This document shows, piece after piece, positions 25,262 to 34,606 of a stretch of DNA of 64,000 nt (position 1 is its first letter; every line of letters begins with the position of its first letter). A program made the translations under genes and the position numbers. Below the pieces are notes generated by a model, which was given only the letters and a program-made list of their open reading frames with translations, was not told where the DNA came from and did no database searches. The DNA is from Clostridia bacterium (GTDB lineage: Bacteria; Bacillota; Clostridia; Caldicoprobacterales; Caldicoprobacteraceae): the NCBI GenBank assembly GCA_017577715.1, contig PKRC01000003.1, forward strand, positions 62,001 through 126,000, given 5' to 3'.

Positions 25262-25528
25262 ATGATGAAAAGGGGGAGCTCCAGAAGAGGCGGGATATTA
25301 TGCCTATTTTTGCTGGCAGGCATCATAATCGGCAGCGTAGTAGGGAGAATTTTGGCTGCATATTTTGATATACCTCTGTTTACACAGTCTCTTGAAATTG
25401 GTACTAAGGAGGGCCCCATAGTTCTTGATTTGCAGATAATGGATTTGGTATTGGGGATTACCTTTACCATTAACTTCGGTACCGTCCTGGGCGTAGTGCT
25501 AGGGCTCATATTTTATTTTAGGTCCTAA
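25262..25528 (+). CDS. Small membrane protein, DUF4321 family
   Basis: An 88-residue protein with two hydrophobic segments (LCLFLLAGIIIGSVVGRILA, then a C-terminal GTVLGVVLGLIFYF) joined by a short outer loop. It matches the DUF4321 type found before maf in Clostridia; function unknown. ATG 25262 follows AAAAAGGAGGAG at a good distance; the frame stays open upstream to 25214 but without a site. The next codon is also ATG. Confidence 0.75.
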   Translation: MMKRGSSRRGGILCLFLLAGIIIGSVVGRILAAYFDIPLFTQSLEIGTKEGPIVLDLQIMDLVLGITFTINFGTVLGVVLGLIFYFRS

Positions 25529-25589
25529 AGATGTATAAAGGTGTTTTGCTTTGGCGTATATCTAAACGGCAGGGGGCAGTGAGCAGCCT

Positions 25590-26171
25590 ATGAAGATAAT
25601 ACTGGCTTCTGCATCGCCCAGGAGGAGAGATCTACTTCAACAGATGGGCCTCAAGTTTGAAGTTATTCCCAGCGAGCGGGAGGAAGAGGTGCCTGATGGC
25701 ATTCCCCCTCATAGGATGGCTGTGGAGTTAGCCCTTAAAAAGGTTGAAAGCGTTGCCCAAATGGTACAGGAGCATGCTCTGATAATAGGTGCCGATACCA
25801 TTGTAGTTAAGGGCAATAAGGTGTTGGGCAAGCCTAAGGATAAAGATGAGGCATTTCGGATGCTCATGGATCTACAGGGGCAGGTCCATGAGGTGATAAC
25901 AGGGCTGGCCGTCATGGAGGTACCTGACTGCAAATGCGTGACCGCTTACGAAAAGACAGTGGTGGAAATGGCTTCTCTCACCCCTCAGGAAATTGAGGGG
26001 TATATTAGAACGGGAGAGCCCATGGATAAGGCGGGAGCGTATGGCATTCAGGGACTGGGCGGTATGTTTATAAAGAGGATAGAAGGATGTTACTACAATG
26101 TGGTGGGTCTTCCCATACACAGCCTGTGGATGATACTTAAGCAATTTGGAGTCGAAATGTTGGCTGTATAG
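25590..26171 (+). CDS. maf: Maf-family nucleoside triphosphate pyrophosphatase
   Basis: Maf proteins hydrolyse dTTP, UTP or modified NTPs to monophosphates, and in Bacillus overexpression affects septum formation. The 193 residues begin with the family motif ILASASPRRRDLLQQMG and contain GADTIVV, GKPKDKDEA and the late segment DKAGAYGIQGLGG. It lies upstream of mreB as usual, but radC, which often sits between them, is absent here. Confidence 0.95.
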   Translation: MKIILASASPRRRDLLQQMGLKFEVIPSEREEEVPDGIPPHRMAVELALKKVESVAQMVQEHALIIGADTIVVKGNKVLGKPKDKDEAFRMLMDLQGQVHEVITGLAVMEVPDCKCVTAYEKTVVEMASLTPQEIEGYIRTGEPMDKAGAYGIQGLGGMFIKRIEGCYYNVVGLPIHSLWMILKQFGVEMLAV

Positions 26172-26267
26172 AGTTATTTTAACCGGAGTTATCAAAAATG
26201 TAATCTTTGGCAATAATTAATTTAGCAATTCAAAAAAAGAATGTGTTTGGAAGGAGAAAAGGATGAT

Positions 26268-27299
26268 ATGGGATTGTTGAACATATTTAGCAGGGATTTG
26301 GGAATCGATCTGGGAACTGCCAATACGCTGGTGTATATTCGAGGCAAGGGAATAGTAATCCGCGAGCCCTCTGTAGTGGCCATTCGCAGCGATACCAAAG
26401 AGGTGTTGGCTGTTGGTGAAGAAGCCAAGAGGATGATTGGCAGAACGCCAGGCAACATCATTGCCATAAGGCCTATGCGCGATGGCGTCATAGCCGATTT
26501 CGATGTCACCCAGGAGATGTTGAAGTATTTCATAAGAAGGGCCATGAGGAGGCCTCTAATGGTGCACCCAAGGGTAGTAATTTCGGTTCCGTCAGGGGTT
26601 ACCGAGGTTGAGAAGAGGGCTGTGTATGAGGCGGCAAGGCAGGCTGGTGCCCGTGAGGCTTACCTCATAGAGGAGCCCATGGCTGCGGCCATAGGCGCAG
26701 GGTTGCCTGTACACGAGCCTACGGGCAGCATGGTGGTGGATATTGGCGGCGGCACCAGCGAGGTAGCTGTGATATCGCTGGGCGGCATAGTGACCAGCAG
26801 GTCCTTGAGGATAGGCGGCAACAAGATGGACGATGCCATTATATTCTATATCAAAAAGGAGTACAATCTGATGATAGGTGAGAGGACGGCCGAGGAGATA
26901 AAGATCAACATAGGTTCTGCCTATCCCAAAGAGGAAGAACAGGAGATGGATGTTAGAGGCAGGGATTTGGTGACCGGTTTGCCCAAGACCTTGAGGATTA
27001 CGTCGTCTGAGATTCTCGAGGCCTTGAAGGAACCCGTCGGCCAAATAGTAGAGGCCATCAAGCTCACCCTGGAAAAGACACCGCCTGAACTGGCTGCCGA
27101 CATTATGGACAAGGGTATAATGTTGACCGGAGGGGGAGCTCTCCTCGATGGCATTGATAGGCTCATAGCACAGGAAACCGGCATGCCGGTTCATATTGCA
27201 GATTCGCCTCTGGACTGTGTAGCCGTGGGTACCGGACGTGCGCTGGAGGAATTGGAGGTTTTGAGAAGGGTGACCATCTCATCTAAGAATCTAGCTTGA
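26268..27299 (+). CDS. mreB: Rod shape-determining protein MreB
   Basis: MreB is the bacterial actin that guides lateral wall synthesis. ATG 26268 gives MGLLNIFSRDLGIDLGTANT and 343 residues, the family length; the alternative upstream start adds nine unrelated residues. Actin-fold nucleotide motifs DLGTANT, VDIGGGTSEVAVISLGG and LTGGGALLDG are present. It heads mreB-mreC-mreD-mrdA. Confidence 0.98.
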   Translation: MGLLNIFSRDLGIDLGTANTLVYIRGKGIVIREPSVVAIRSDTKEVLAVGEEAKRMIGRTPGNIIAIRPMRDGVIADFDVTQEMLKYFIRRAMRRPLMVHPRVVISVPSGVTEVEKRAVYEAARQAGAREAYLIEEPMAAAIGAGLPVHEPTGSMVVDIGGGTSEVAVISLGGIVTSRSLRIGGNKMDDAIIFYIKKEYNLMIGERTAEEIKINIGSAYPKEEEQEMDVRGRDLVTGLPKTLRITSSEILEALKEPVGQIVEAIKLTLEKTPPELAADIMDKGIMLTGGGALLDGIDRLIAQETGMPVHIADSPLDCVAVGTGRALEELEVLRRVTISSKNLA

Positions 27300-27305
27300 G
27301 ATGGG

Positions 27306-28157
27306 ATGGTGATGGTTTTGATTCAATTTCTTAGGAAGCATTCGGGGGCCGTTATAGTGGCAGTCTCACTTTCATTATTGCTGCTGGCTATATTTACCTC
27401 CCAGCCACGGGGACACATGACCTTTCTGGAAGGGCTAGTGGGGGAGGTCATTGTGCCTATTCAAAAAGCGATATACAGGGCTGTTTCCTTTATCCAAGGG
27501 TCAATTGCCGAGATAAATGAGAGGCGTAATTTGGAGAAAAATTATGAACAGCTCAAGGAAAGGGTTGAGCAGCTGGAAAAGGAGCTGCTCAGGATGAGCG
27601 AGCTGGAGAAACAAAACCAGCGTTTGAAGAAGCTGCTGGACTTTGCCGTGGAAAGGGAGGAACTGGTGGTCACAGGCGCCAGAGTCACAGGCAAGGACCC
27701 CAGTAACTGGTTTAATGTGTTTACCATAGATAAGGGCAAAAATCATGGCGTAGAGGTCAATATGGCGGTGGTAACCGATCGCGGACTGGTTGGGCGCATC
27801 ATAGAAGTGGGAGCCAACTGGGCAAAGGTGCGTTCTATCGTGGATGCTCAAAGTTCTATAAGCGGCATAGTCGAGAGAACCAGGGACAATGGCATAGTAA
27901 AGGGTAACAACGCTTTTGGGTCTGAAGATGGTACATGTAGGATGGTGTACCTTCCACTGGACTCAGAGGTAAGCGTGGGGGATAAGGTGATTACATCGGG
28001 GTTGGGGGATTTGCTCCCCAAGGGAATTTACATCGGGGAAGTGATAGAAGTGGTGCGTTATAAAAAGGACCTCTATAAGACCGCTATTATAAAGCCTGGA
28101 GTGGATTTTCAACGGCTAGAAGAGGTGCTGGTAGTTAAGTCAAGGTTTGATGAATGA
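27306..28157 (+). CDS. mreC: Rod shape-determining protein MreC
   Basis: MreC is a membrane-anchored extracytoplasmic scaffold that activates the RodA-PBP2 synthase. The 283 residues have one N-terminal transmembrane helix (AVIVAVSLSLLLLAIF), a coiled coil (about residues 65-108, with repeated EQLEKELLRMSELEKQNQ) and a C-terminal beta-barrel part with DSEVSVGDKVITSGLGDLLP. It starts 6 bp after mreB; ATG 27312 is a possible alternative start. Confidence 0.95.
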   Translation: MVMVLIQFLRKHSGAVIVAVSLSLLLLAIFTSQPRGHMTFLEGLVGEVIVPIQKAIYRAVSFIQGSIAEINERRNLEKNYEQLKERVEQLEKELLRMSELEKQNQRLKKLLDFAVEREELVVTGARVTGKDPSNWFNVFTIDKGKNHGVEVNMAVVTDRGLVGRIIEVGANWAKVRSIVDAQSSISGIVERTRDNGIVKGNNAFGSEDGTCRMVYLPLDSEVSVGDKVITSGLGDLLPKGIYIGEVIEVVRYKKDLYKTAIIKPGVDFQRLEEVLVVKSRFDE

Positions 28158-28208
28158 TTTTGGATGACAATATGATATTTGTTTTATGAAATCGGAGATT
28201 GCAGTGAT

Positions 28209-28715
28209 ATGAAGGTTTGGGTTATAGCTGGTATTCTGTTGGGTAATTTGGTGGTTCAATCAGCGTTATTTCCTTTTATTGAAATATACGGCGTTAGGCC
28301 CGATTCGTTGATGGCGCTTGTCATCTCCTTTGCCCTTGTGGCAGGCAATCCTACATCAGCAGCGGTAGGCTTGTGCGGGGGATTGTTACAGGATATACTA
28401 TTTGGCCAAAATATAGGTTTTTACGCCTTGCAGTACATGCTGGCCGGATATCTTGTAGGCCTGGTTTATGGGAAAGTCTTTGTGGGGAAGGTGCTGATTC
28501 CCGTATTTTTTGTAAGCATAGCCACCATATTGCGAGGGCTGTTTGTATTTTTATGGATGTATTTTTCAGGGGTAAGCGTTTCCCTTCACTGGTTGCTTCT
28601 AAGGACCATATTGCCTGAGATGGTATATACCGCTGTCATAACGCCCGTTATATATTACTATATAGACAAGCTGTACAAACATAAATTCATGAATCGGCGC
28701 TGGCATTTCGATTGA
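28209..28715 (+). CDS. mreD: Rod shape-determining protein MreD
   Basis: MreD is a small polytopic membrane protein of the elongasome. The 168 residues are nearly all hydrophobic, with about five or six membrane segments and the family-like early segment PFIEIYGVRPDSLMALVISF. ATG 28209 has a CGGAG site; the open frame to 28179 lacks one. The gene ends within a terminator-like hairpin. Confidence 0.92.
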   Translation: MKVWVIAGILLGNLVVQSALFPFIEIYGVRPDSLMALVISFALVAGNPTSAAVGLCGGLLQDILFGQNIGFYALQYMLAGYLVGLVYGKVFVGKVLIPVFFVSIATILRGLFVFLWMYFSGVSVSLHWLLLRTILPEMVYTAVITPVIYYYIDKLYKHKFMNRRWHFD

Positions 28716-28741
28716 AAGGGGTAAAATATTACCTCTTTTTT
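28715..28741 (+). terminator. Rho-independent terminator after mreD
   Basis: AAAGGGGTAA (28715-28724) pairs with TTACCTCTTT (28729-28738) over ten bp with one G-T, loop AATA, followed by more T. It separates mreBCD from mrdA, so PBP2 is likely transcribed in part from its own promoter; I did not find a convincing one. Confidence 0.75.
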
Positions 28742-28833
28742 GTCTGCTTGAATCATGATAAAATAACTAACGCAAATGTATGCTGGTTGCGCTTGATCGT
28801 GTGCCGAAATGCGGCGCAGAGGAGGTCAAAGGA

Positions 28834-31269
28834 ATGCTTAAATGGTTTAAAAACCGCTTTTTTTTATTGGGGCTGATATGTACTTTGGGGTTCAGCACGC
28901 TTTTGGTCAGGCTGGCTTATCTTACCGTAGAACTAGGGGATACTTACTATGCGCTGTCTATGGAACGAAAATCGGTTGAGATCCCCCTTAGGGGTAGCAG
29001 GGGAAATATTTTGGACAGAAACGGCATTCCTATGGCCATGAACAAGCAGATGTTTGTGGTGGAATTGGACAAACAGAGGATGCCTACAGGGGATAAACAG
29101 CTTAATGATTTGATTTATAGGGTTGTCAGCATAATAAAGCAAAATGGGGATACCACAAGCCTGATGGATAATATCCCCATAAAGATAGATGAAGGTGGAA
29201 GAATATATTATACATGGGAGAAGAAATCTGAGGAGAACCAGAAAAGCGACTTTGAAAGATGGAAATCCGAGGCCGGCATAAAAGTTGACCTGCCAGCAGC
29301 CGATATGCTTAAACACCTTAGGGAAAGGTTTAAGATTGACGATGATTTGCCCGACGATATAGCCAGGGATATAATCTCGGTCAGATTGGACATTTACATG
29401 AACAGATACCGTCCCAATGCCATAAGGATTGCCACCGGAGTGAGCCAAAAAACGGTGGCCCAGCTTGAGACCTATGCCAGCGAATTGCCGGGGCTCCAGA
29501 TCTCGGTGGAGATGGGGCGCTACTATCCCATGGGCGATGTGGCGGCACACATAATAGGATATGTGGGCAGGATAAGCAACGAGGATATAGAGGAATACAA
29601 GAGGAAGGGCATTGATTTAAAGGAAGAGGGCTATGACCTATCGATAGATCGCATTGGTAAAATGGGGATAGAGAAGTATGCCGAGCAGTGGCTTACGGCC
29701 AGCACTAAGGACAAGCACGGCATGTTGTGGGCCGAAGTGAATTCTACAGGCAAAGTGGTAAGGGTATTGAGCGAGACGCCGCCAGAGGACGGGAATGATG
29801 TAATTCTTACTATTGACAGCCGCCTGCAAAAAGCGGTGGAAGACATTTTAGCCGAGGAGATACACAAGATGGCAGCAGGCCTGCCACCCTATGAGGGAGA
29901 TAAACAGGCACCCTATGCCAATAGGGGGGCGGCTGTGGTGCTGGATGTGCGTACCGGCGAAATACTGGCAATGGCCAGCTATCCGTCCTTCGATTTGAAT
30001 CTGTTCATTCCCGCCATATCCAGCGAGGAATATCAGAAAATTTTGAAAGCTCCGGGAAAGCCGCTGACGGCCATGGCCTTTCAGGAGAGATTCCCTCTGG
30101 GATCGGTCATGAAGATGATGGTGGGTATCGCGGCATTAATGGAAGGAAAGGTTACGCTGAATGAGCAGGTATATGATCATTACCAGTACACAAAGTATGG
30201 ACCTGGAGGCCCACGATGTTGGGCAAGACCAGGTGTGCATGGGGGCGAAGACTTTGTGAATGCTTTAAAGCACTCATGTAACTATTACTTTTGCGAGCTT
30301 GCCGACCGGCTGGGGATTTATAAGTTGGTTGAATGGGGAAAATTGTTTGGGCTGGAAGGGTATACCGGCCTTGAAATAGGAGAGGTGGAATCCTTTATAG
30401 GTGATCCCGAGAGAAGGTTTGTTTTACGTAGGCCTATGGTGATAGCAAAAATTAAAGCTTTGATGAATGACAATAAAAAGCCGTATTATGCTTTTTTCCA
30501 AACCGTGGATCAGGAGAAGAAAAACAAGCTAGCCGAGCGGCTAGCCGACCTGCCAGTTGAGGCGACATACAATGAGCTAAAAAAGGTTATAAAGGAAGAA
30601 GTGGGGGATTTTAAGGCATTTGAGATCTTTGCCAGCGATGTATGGGATGGACCTCATTATGATAAAAAATGGGGGCCATATGATACGGTACGAACCGGTA
30701 TAGGCCAGACCGATGTAAACGTTACGCCTTTGGCTGTAGCGCGGTATATAGCGGCCATAGCCAATGGTGGCAAGGTGATGCAGGTCCATGTATTGAAGCA
30801 GGTGGTGTCGCCTAAGGGTGAGATCTTGCATGAGACGAAGCCGGTGGTGGTAAATGACCTAGACGTAAATCCAGAATATCTGGAGGCAGCCAGGCTGGGC
30901 ATGTATAAAGTGGTAAACGACAGATCTACAGCAGGGGGAGGAGCGGGTACCGCGGTGAGCGCCTTTGCGGGATTGGAAGCGAAGGTTACCGTAGCGGGAA
31001 AGACCGGTACCGCTCGAACGACAAGTATTTCTGGCGCTGATAAAGATCCAGAAAAAAAGGAAGAACAGGAAAAACATAACGTTGCCTGGTTTGGATGCTT
31101 TTTGCCTTATGAAAATCCCGAAATAGCCATAGCCGTCGTGATTCCCAAGGGTCGTAATTCAAGCAATGCGGCCATAGTGGCACGGCGGATAATCGAGGAG
31201 TATTACAGGTTGAAAAATACGCAAAGCCAATTTGATACTGTAAATGAGGTAAACCACTTAAGACAGTAA
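28834..31269 (+). CDS. mrdA: Penicillin-binding protein 2 (elongasome transpeptidase)
   Basis: Class B PBP that cross-links peptidoglycan with RodA during elongation. After one N-terminal membrane helix (residues about 8-28) come the dimerisation domain and the transpeptidase domain with SVMK (S424, K427), SCN (S481, N483) and KTGT (K723). The 240 residues between SxN and KTG are about 80 more than in E. coli PBP2; the surplus is a charged insertion around residues 515-600. ATG 28834 has a GAGGAGG site. Total length is 811 residues. Confidence 0.95.
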   Translation: MLKWFKNRFFLLGLICTLGFSTLLVRLAYLTVELGDTYYALSMERKSVEIPLRGSRGNILDRNGIPMAMNKQMFVVELDKQRMPTGDKQLNDLIYRVVSIIKQNGDTTSLMDNIPIKIDEGGRIYYTWEKKSEENQKSDFERWKSEAGIKVDLPAADMLKHLRERFKIDDDLPDDIARDIISVRLDIYMNRYRPNAIRIATGVSQKTVAQLETYASELPGLQISVEMGRYYPMGDVAAHIIGYVGRISNEDIEEYKRKGIDLKEEGYDLSIDRIGKMGIEKYAEQWLTASTKDKHGMLWAEVNSTGKVVRVLSETPPEDGNDVILTIDSRLQKAVEDILAEEIHKMAAGLPPYEGDKQAPYANRGAAVVLDVRTGEILAMASYPSFDLNLFIPAISSEEYQKILKAPGKPLTAMAFQERFPLGSVMKMMVGIAALMEGKVTLNEQVYDHYQYTKYGPGGPRCWARPGVHGGEDFVNALKHSCNYYFCELADRLGIYKLVEWGKLFGLEGYTGLEIGEVESFIGDPERRFVLRRPMVIAKIKALMNDNKKPYYAFFQTVDQEKKNKLAERLADLPVEATYNELKKVIKEEVGDFKAFEIFASDVWDGPHYDKKWGPYDTVRTGIGQTDVNVTPLAVARYIAAIANGGKVMQVHVLKQVVSPKGEILHETKPVVVNDLDVNPEYLEAARLGMYKVVNDRSTAGGGAGTAVSAFAGLEAKVTVAGKTGTARTTSISGADKDPEKKEEQEKHNVAWFGCFLPYENPEIAIAVVIPKGRNSSNAAIVARRIIEEYYRLKNTQSQFDTVNEVNHLRQ

Positions 31270-31355
31270 ACATTTTTATGTTTCTTGCAGGATTTTTGGT
31301 TTACTTGGCGAATATTGGAGGATGTAACATTTAATGCTGTGGAGGAACGTAAAAG

Positions 31356-32000
31356 ATGAGCCAGAGTTCGGTGGTATTTAAAGGGGTAAAAAGAGGCATA
31401 AAGGTCTATATTGACGCTAATTCCGATATGGAGCAGATCATGGATGAGCTTGAGAGAAAGATAAAGGGCAGCAAGCATTTTTTCGTGAACTCACAGATAA
31501 GCTTGATATTTACCGGCAGGAGGTTGACGCCACAGCAACAGCAGAATATTGTCGATTTAATTTCCCGGGAAATCGAAGTTGGTAGTATTACGTTTGAGAT
31601 GGCGAATAACGGGCTTCCTTCAGTCGATCATTTCGAATGTTTCGACGGAATAGAAGAAGGCATGACGCGATTTGTAAGAGGAACGGTGCGAAACGGACAG
31701 AGAATATACTATGAGGGTAATGTGGTTGTCATCGGCGATGTTAACCCAGGAGGAGAAATAATTGCTGGAGGAAACATCCTGGTCATGGGGACATTGAGGG
31801 GGGTGGCCCATGCAGGGGCCACCGGCAATCACAATGCAGTGGTGGTGGCCTTCAGCCTTCAGCCCACACAGGTGAGAATTGGAGGCATCATTGCAAGGCC
31901 ACCAGAAGATGATGACGTAAAGCCTTCTTATCCCGAAATAGCCTATGTGAAGGATAATGTTTTAGTAATAGAGCCTTATTTACCGGGGAGAGGGAAGTAG
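31356..32000 (+). CDS. minC: Septum site-determining protein MinC
   Basis: MinC inhibits FtsZ polymerisation away from mid-cell. The 214 residues comprise the N-terminal FtsZ-binding domain and the C-terminal beta-helix domain (about residues 105-200) with NVVVIGDVNPGGEIIAGGNI and the following LVMGTLRGVAHAG, the MinD-binding part. TGTGGAGGAACG precedes the ATG. It opens the minC-minD-minE unit. Confidence 0.96.
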   Translation: MSQSSVVFKGVKRGIKVYIDANSDMEQIMDELERKIKGSKHFFVNSQISLIFTGRRLTPQQQQNIVDLISREIEVGSITFEMANNGLPSVDHFECFDGIEEGMTRFVRGTVRNGQRIYYEGNVVVIGDVNPGGEIIAGGNILVMGTLRGVAHAGATGNHNAVVVAFSLQPTQVRIGGIIARPPEDDDVKPSYPEIAYVKDNVLVIEPYLPGRGK

Positions 32001-32136
32001 TATATAATGTAAAAGATGGCTGTAGTTGCTATCATAATCTTGTTACCGCAAATCGGTTTCTGTGTAAGTGGTGATGTGTTAAACTTGGTTTGATGTGGAA
32101 GTCAGGATAAAAGATATATAGGGGGAGTGGACACAT

Positions 32137-32946
32137 ATGGGAGAGGTAATAGTGATAACATCGGGGAAGGGAGGGGTCGGCAAGACCACCACAACGGCCA
32201 ATATAGGAGCGGCTTTAGCGCTGTCAGGTAAGAAAGTGGTGCTGGTAGACGCCGACATAGGCCTTAGAAACCTGGATGTGGTCATGGGGTTGGAAAACAG
32301 GATCGTTTACGATTTGGTGGATGTGGTGGAAAAGGTGTGCAGGCTGAAGCAAGCCCTCATAAAGGACAAGCGTTTCGAAGGGCTATATCTGCTTCCGGCT
32401 GCCCAAACAAAGGATAAGACGGCGGTATCGCCGCAGCAGATGCAGGAGTTATGCGAGCAGTTAAAAGAGGAGTTCGATTATGTGCTTATCGATTGTCCGG
32501 CCGGTATTGAACAGGGATTCAAAAATGCTATAGCCGGAGCCGATAGCGCAATAGTGGTTACCGTGCCAGAGGTGTCGGCTGTCAGAGATGCCGATCGCAT
32601 AATTGGCTTGCTTGCCGCTAACGATCTTATGGACCCCAAGCTGATAATAAACCGCATCAGGATAGATATGGTAAGACGAGGAGACATGATGAACATCGAC
32701 GATACCATTGATATACTGGGAGTGGACCTGCTTGGGGTGGTGCCTGACGATGAGAAGGTGGTCATATCCACCAACAAGGGCGAACCTGCGGTGCTGGACG
32801 AGGATTCTTTGGCAGGACAGGCTTATAGAAACATCGCTAGGCGATTGATGGGCGAAAATGTGCCTATCATGGATTTGGACATGGATGAGGGCTTTTTGGC
32901 GAAGCTCAAACGGTGGTTTAGCATGGGAAAGAAGAGGTCCTATTAG
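32137..32946 (+). CDS. minD: Septum site-determining ATPase MinD
   Basis: MinD is the membrane-cycling ATPase that recruits MinC. The 269 residues show the deviant Walker A TSGKGGVGKTTT (about residues 8-19), VDADIGLRNLDVVMGLE and a C-terminal amphipathic helix (FLAKLKRWFSMGKKRSY) for membrane binding. A strong TAGGGGGAG site precedes the ATG. The 136 bp after minC hold no clear promoter. Confidence 0.98.
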   Translation: MGEVIVITSGKGGVGKTTTTANIGAALALSGKKVVLVDADIGLRNLDVVMGLENRIVYDLVDVVEKVCRLKQALIKDKRFEGLYLLPAAQTKDKTAVSPQQMQELCEQLKEEFDYVLIDCPAGIEQGFKNAIAGADSAIVVTVPEVSAVRDADRIIGLLAANDLMDPKLIINRIRIDMVRRGDMMNIDDTIDILGVDLLGVVPDDEKVVISTNKGEPAVLDEDSLAGQAYRNIARRLMGENVPIMDLDMDEGFLAKLKRWFSMGKKRSY

Positions 32947-32960
32947 TGAGGGGGATTTAA

Positions 32961-33251
32961 ATGATCGATTTATTTAAGTTTTTTGGGAAAGGGGAAAGCA
33001 AGAGCAAGGATATTGCCAAAGAGAGGCTTAAACTGGTGTTGATCCATGACCGTGCCAATATTTCACCTAAGTTTCTGGATATGATCAAGGATGATATCAT
33101 TAAAGTTATATCCAGCTATATGGAGATAGAGGAGGCTGACCTAGACATACGGTTGTCCCGTATACCCCAGGATGATGATACATACAGTACTGCCCTGGTG
33201 GCAAATATTCCTATAAAAAGGGTCAAAAATATAGGCCCTAATAGGGGTTAG
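32961..33251 (+). CDS. minE: Cell division topological specificity factor MinE
   Basis: MinE stimulates MinD ATPase and sets up the Min oscillation. The 96 residues show the amphipathic N-terminus (IDLFKFFGKGESKSKDIAKE), the MinD-contact segment ERLKLVLIHDR and the C-terminal dimerisation domain. MinE is typical of Clostridia and absent from B. subtilis, so a pole-to-pole system is implied. Its stop codon lies at the start of a terminator stem. Confidence 0.96.
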   Translation: MIDLFKFFGKGESKSKDIAKERLKLVLIHDRANISPKFLDMIKDDIIKVISSYMEIEEADLDIRLSRIPQDDDTYSTALVANIPIKRVKNIGPNRG

Positions 33252-33278
33252 AGGTTGCAGTGCGCAATCTCTTTTTTT
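33250..33278 (+). terminator. Rho-independent terminator after minE
   Basis: AGAGGTTGC (33250-33258) pairs with GCAATCTCT (33264-33272) over nine bp with one G-T, then a run of seven T. Confidence 0.85.
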
Positions 33279-33291
33279 ATATGTGCCCATA

Positions 33292-33300
33292 TGTTATAAT
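33292..33300 (+). promoter_or_regulatory. Extended -10 promoter for rodA
   Basis: TGTTATAAT (33292-33300) is a perfect extended -10, just downstream of the minE terminator and 50 bp before rodA. The -35 position falls in the terminator's T-run and matches poorly, as is common for extended -10 promoters. Confidence 0.55.
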
Positions 33301-33349
33301 AGTGACGATGGTGACTTTGAGAGCATGTACATGTAAATGGGGGACGTAG

Positions 33350-34501
33350 ATGTTTGACAAAAAGCTCATTAAAAATTTTGACTTTTTGATATTGATCTTG
33401 ATATCCTTGCTGGTGGGCTTCGGGTTAATAGGCATTGGTGTGGCCATGAGGGAACCCGTTCAAGACGATGAATATCGCCTATTTGACATGATTGGAAACT
33501 TTAACTTGCATTACGTCAAGCTGCACCTGCTATGGTTTGGCGTTGGGCTTGTGGCCATGTTGGTAGTGCTCAGCGTCGATTATCATCTCTTTGCTGAGAT
33601 GTCGCCATATATATATTGGACGGTAGTGGCTATGCTGCTCTATGTGTTCTTTAGAGGGCATATTGCCGGCAATGCGCGTAGCTGGATCAGCTTCGGGTCG
33701 TTTTATATGCAGCCATCAGAGTTTGCTAAGATATCCATGATTATATCTCTGGCCAAGGCCATAGCTAAGAAGAAGGATGAGGGAGAAGGCCTGAACAGCA
33801 TAAAAGACCTTTTGCCATTGCTGGGAAGGCTTGTTATTCCATTGGCGCTCATTATAGACCAGCCCGACTTTGGTACGGCTATGGTGTTTATAGCCATATT
33901 TTTTGGGATGATTTTTGTCGCGGGTATCAGCTATAAGCTACTGCTGGGTACAATTGGAGCGGGGGTTGCAGCCGTGCCGCTTATGTGGTATGGCCTGCTA
34001 TCGGACACACAGAAGAACCGCATACTGGTGTTTTTGAATCCCGGCATGGACCCATTGGGGGCCGGATATCATGTCATTCAGTCCATTATCGCCATAGGTT
34101 CCGGCAGAATATGGGGTAAAGGGATTTTGACCGACAACACTTTAAGCCAGCTCAATTATGTGCCGGCCAAAAATACCGATTTTATTTTTTCGGTTACTGT
34201 AGAAGCCCTTGGCTTCGTAGGAGGAGCTATAATAATATGCCTGTATCTCTGCTTGATATTGAGGACCATATATTTAGCAACCAAAGCCAAGGACAACTTT
34301 GGCAGCTTTTTGGTCATTGGTGTGGTGTCCATGATGGTGTTTCATATATTCGAGAATATAGGCATGACCATAGGTTTGATGCCGATCACCGGGATACCCC
34401 TTCCATTCATGAGCTATGGCGGAAGCTCAATGATTACCAATATGATCGCATATGGTTTGGTGCTCAACGTGGGTATGCGCAGGCAAAAGATAAACTTCTA
34501 A
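33350..34501 (+). CDS. rodA: SEDS-family peptidoglycan glycosyltransferase RodA
   Basis: RodA polymerises glycan strands in the elongasome, paired with a class B PBP such as the one at 28.8 kb. The 383 residues have about ten membrane segments and family motifs: NARSWISFGSFYMQPSEFAK, QPDFGTAM, the extracellular NTDFIFSVTVEALGF and a C-terminal GIPLPFMSYGGSSM. FtsW is an alternative name for the family, but position after minE and length favour RodA. ATGGGGGACG precedes the ATG. Confidence 0.92.
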   Translation: MFDKKLIKNFDFLILILISLLVGFGLIGIGVAMREPVQDDEYRLFDMIGNFNLHYVKLHLLWFGVGLVAMLVVLSVDYHLFAEMSPYIYWTVVAMLLYVFFRGHIAGNARSWISFGSFYMQPSEFAKISMIISLAKAIAKKKDEGEGLNSIKDLLPLLGRLVIPLALIIDQPDFGTAMVFIAIFFGMIFVAGISYKLLLGTIGAGVAAVPLMWYGLLSDTQKNRILVFLNPGMDPLGAGYHVIQSIIAIGSGRIWGKGILTDNTLSQLNYVPAKNTDFIFSVTVEALGFVGGAIIICLYLCLILRTIYLATKAKDNFGSFLVIGVVSMMVFHIFENIGMTIGLMPITGIPLPFMSYGGSSMITNMIAYGLVLNVGMRRQKINF

Positions 34502-34552
34502 AGGCAAAGTGAGTTCGTTCAGGGGGTAAAGGACAGATGAGGTATTTTAAAA

Positions 34553-34581
34553 TCATAAACCTGGTCCCCTCCCAATATACT
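34553..34581 (+). promoter_or_regulatory. Candidate sigma-E (sporulation) promoter for spoIVFAB-like genes
   Basis: TCATAAA (34553-34559), a 14-bp spacer and AATATACT (34574-34581). The latter matches six of the seven defined positions of the sigma-E -10 CATACANT; the -35 matches five of seven of TCATATT. spoIVF is sigma-E-controlled in B. subtilis, which supports the assignment. The start point would lie in the loop of the hairpin described next. Confidence 0.45.
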
Positions 34582-34600
34582 TGTATTGATGAGGAGGGGA
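34565..34600 (+). promoter_or_regulatory. Hairpin sequestering the spoIVFA ribosome-binding site
   Basis: TCCCCTCC (34565-34572) is perfectly complementary to GGAGGGGA (34593-34600), the Shine-Dalgarno site of the TTG start at 34607. The loop contains AATATAC/GTATT, which can extend the stem. No T-run follows. RNA reading through from rodA would have the site hidden; RNA starting at the embedded promoter would lack the left arm. Confidence 0.55.
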
Positions 34601-34606
34601 TGATGT

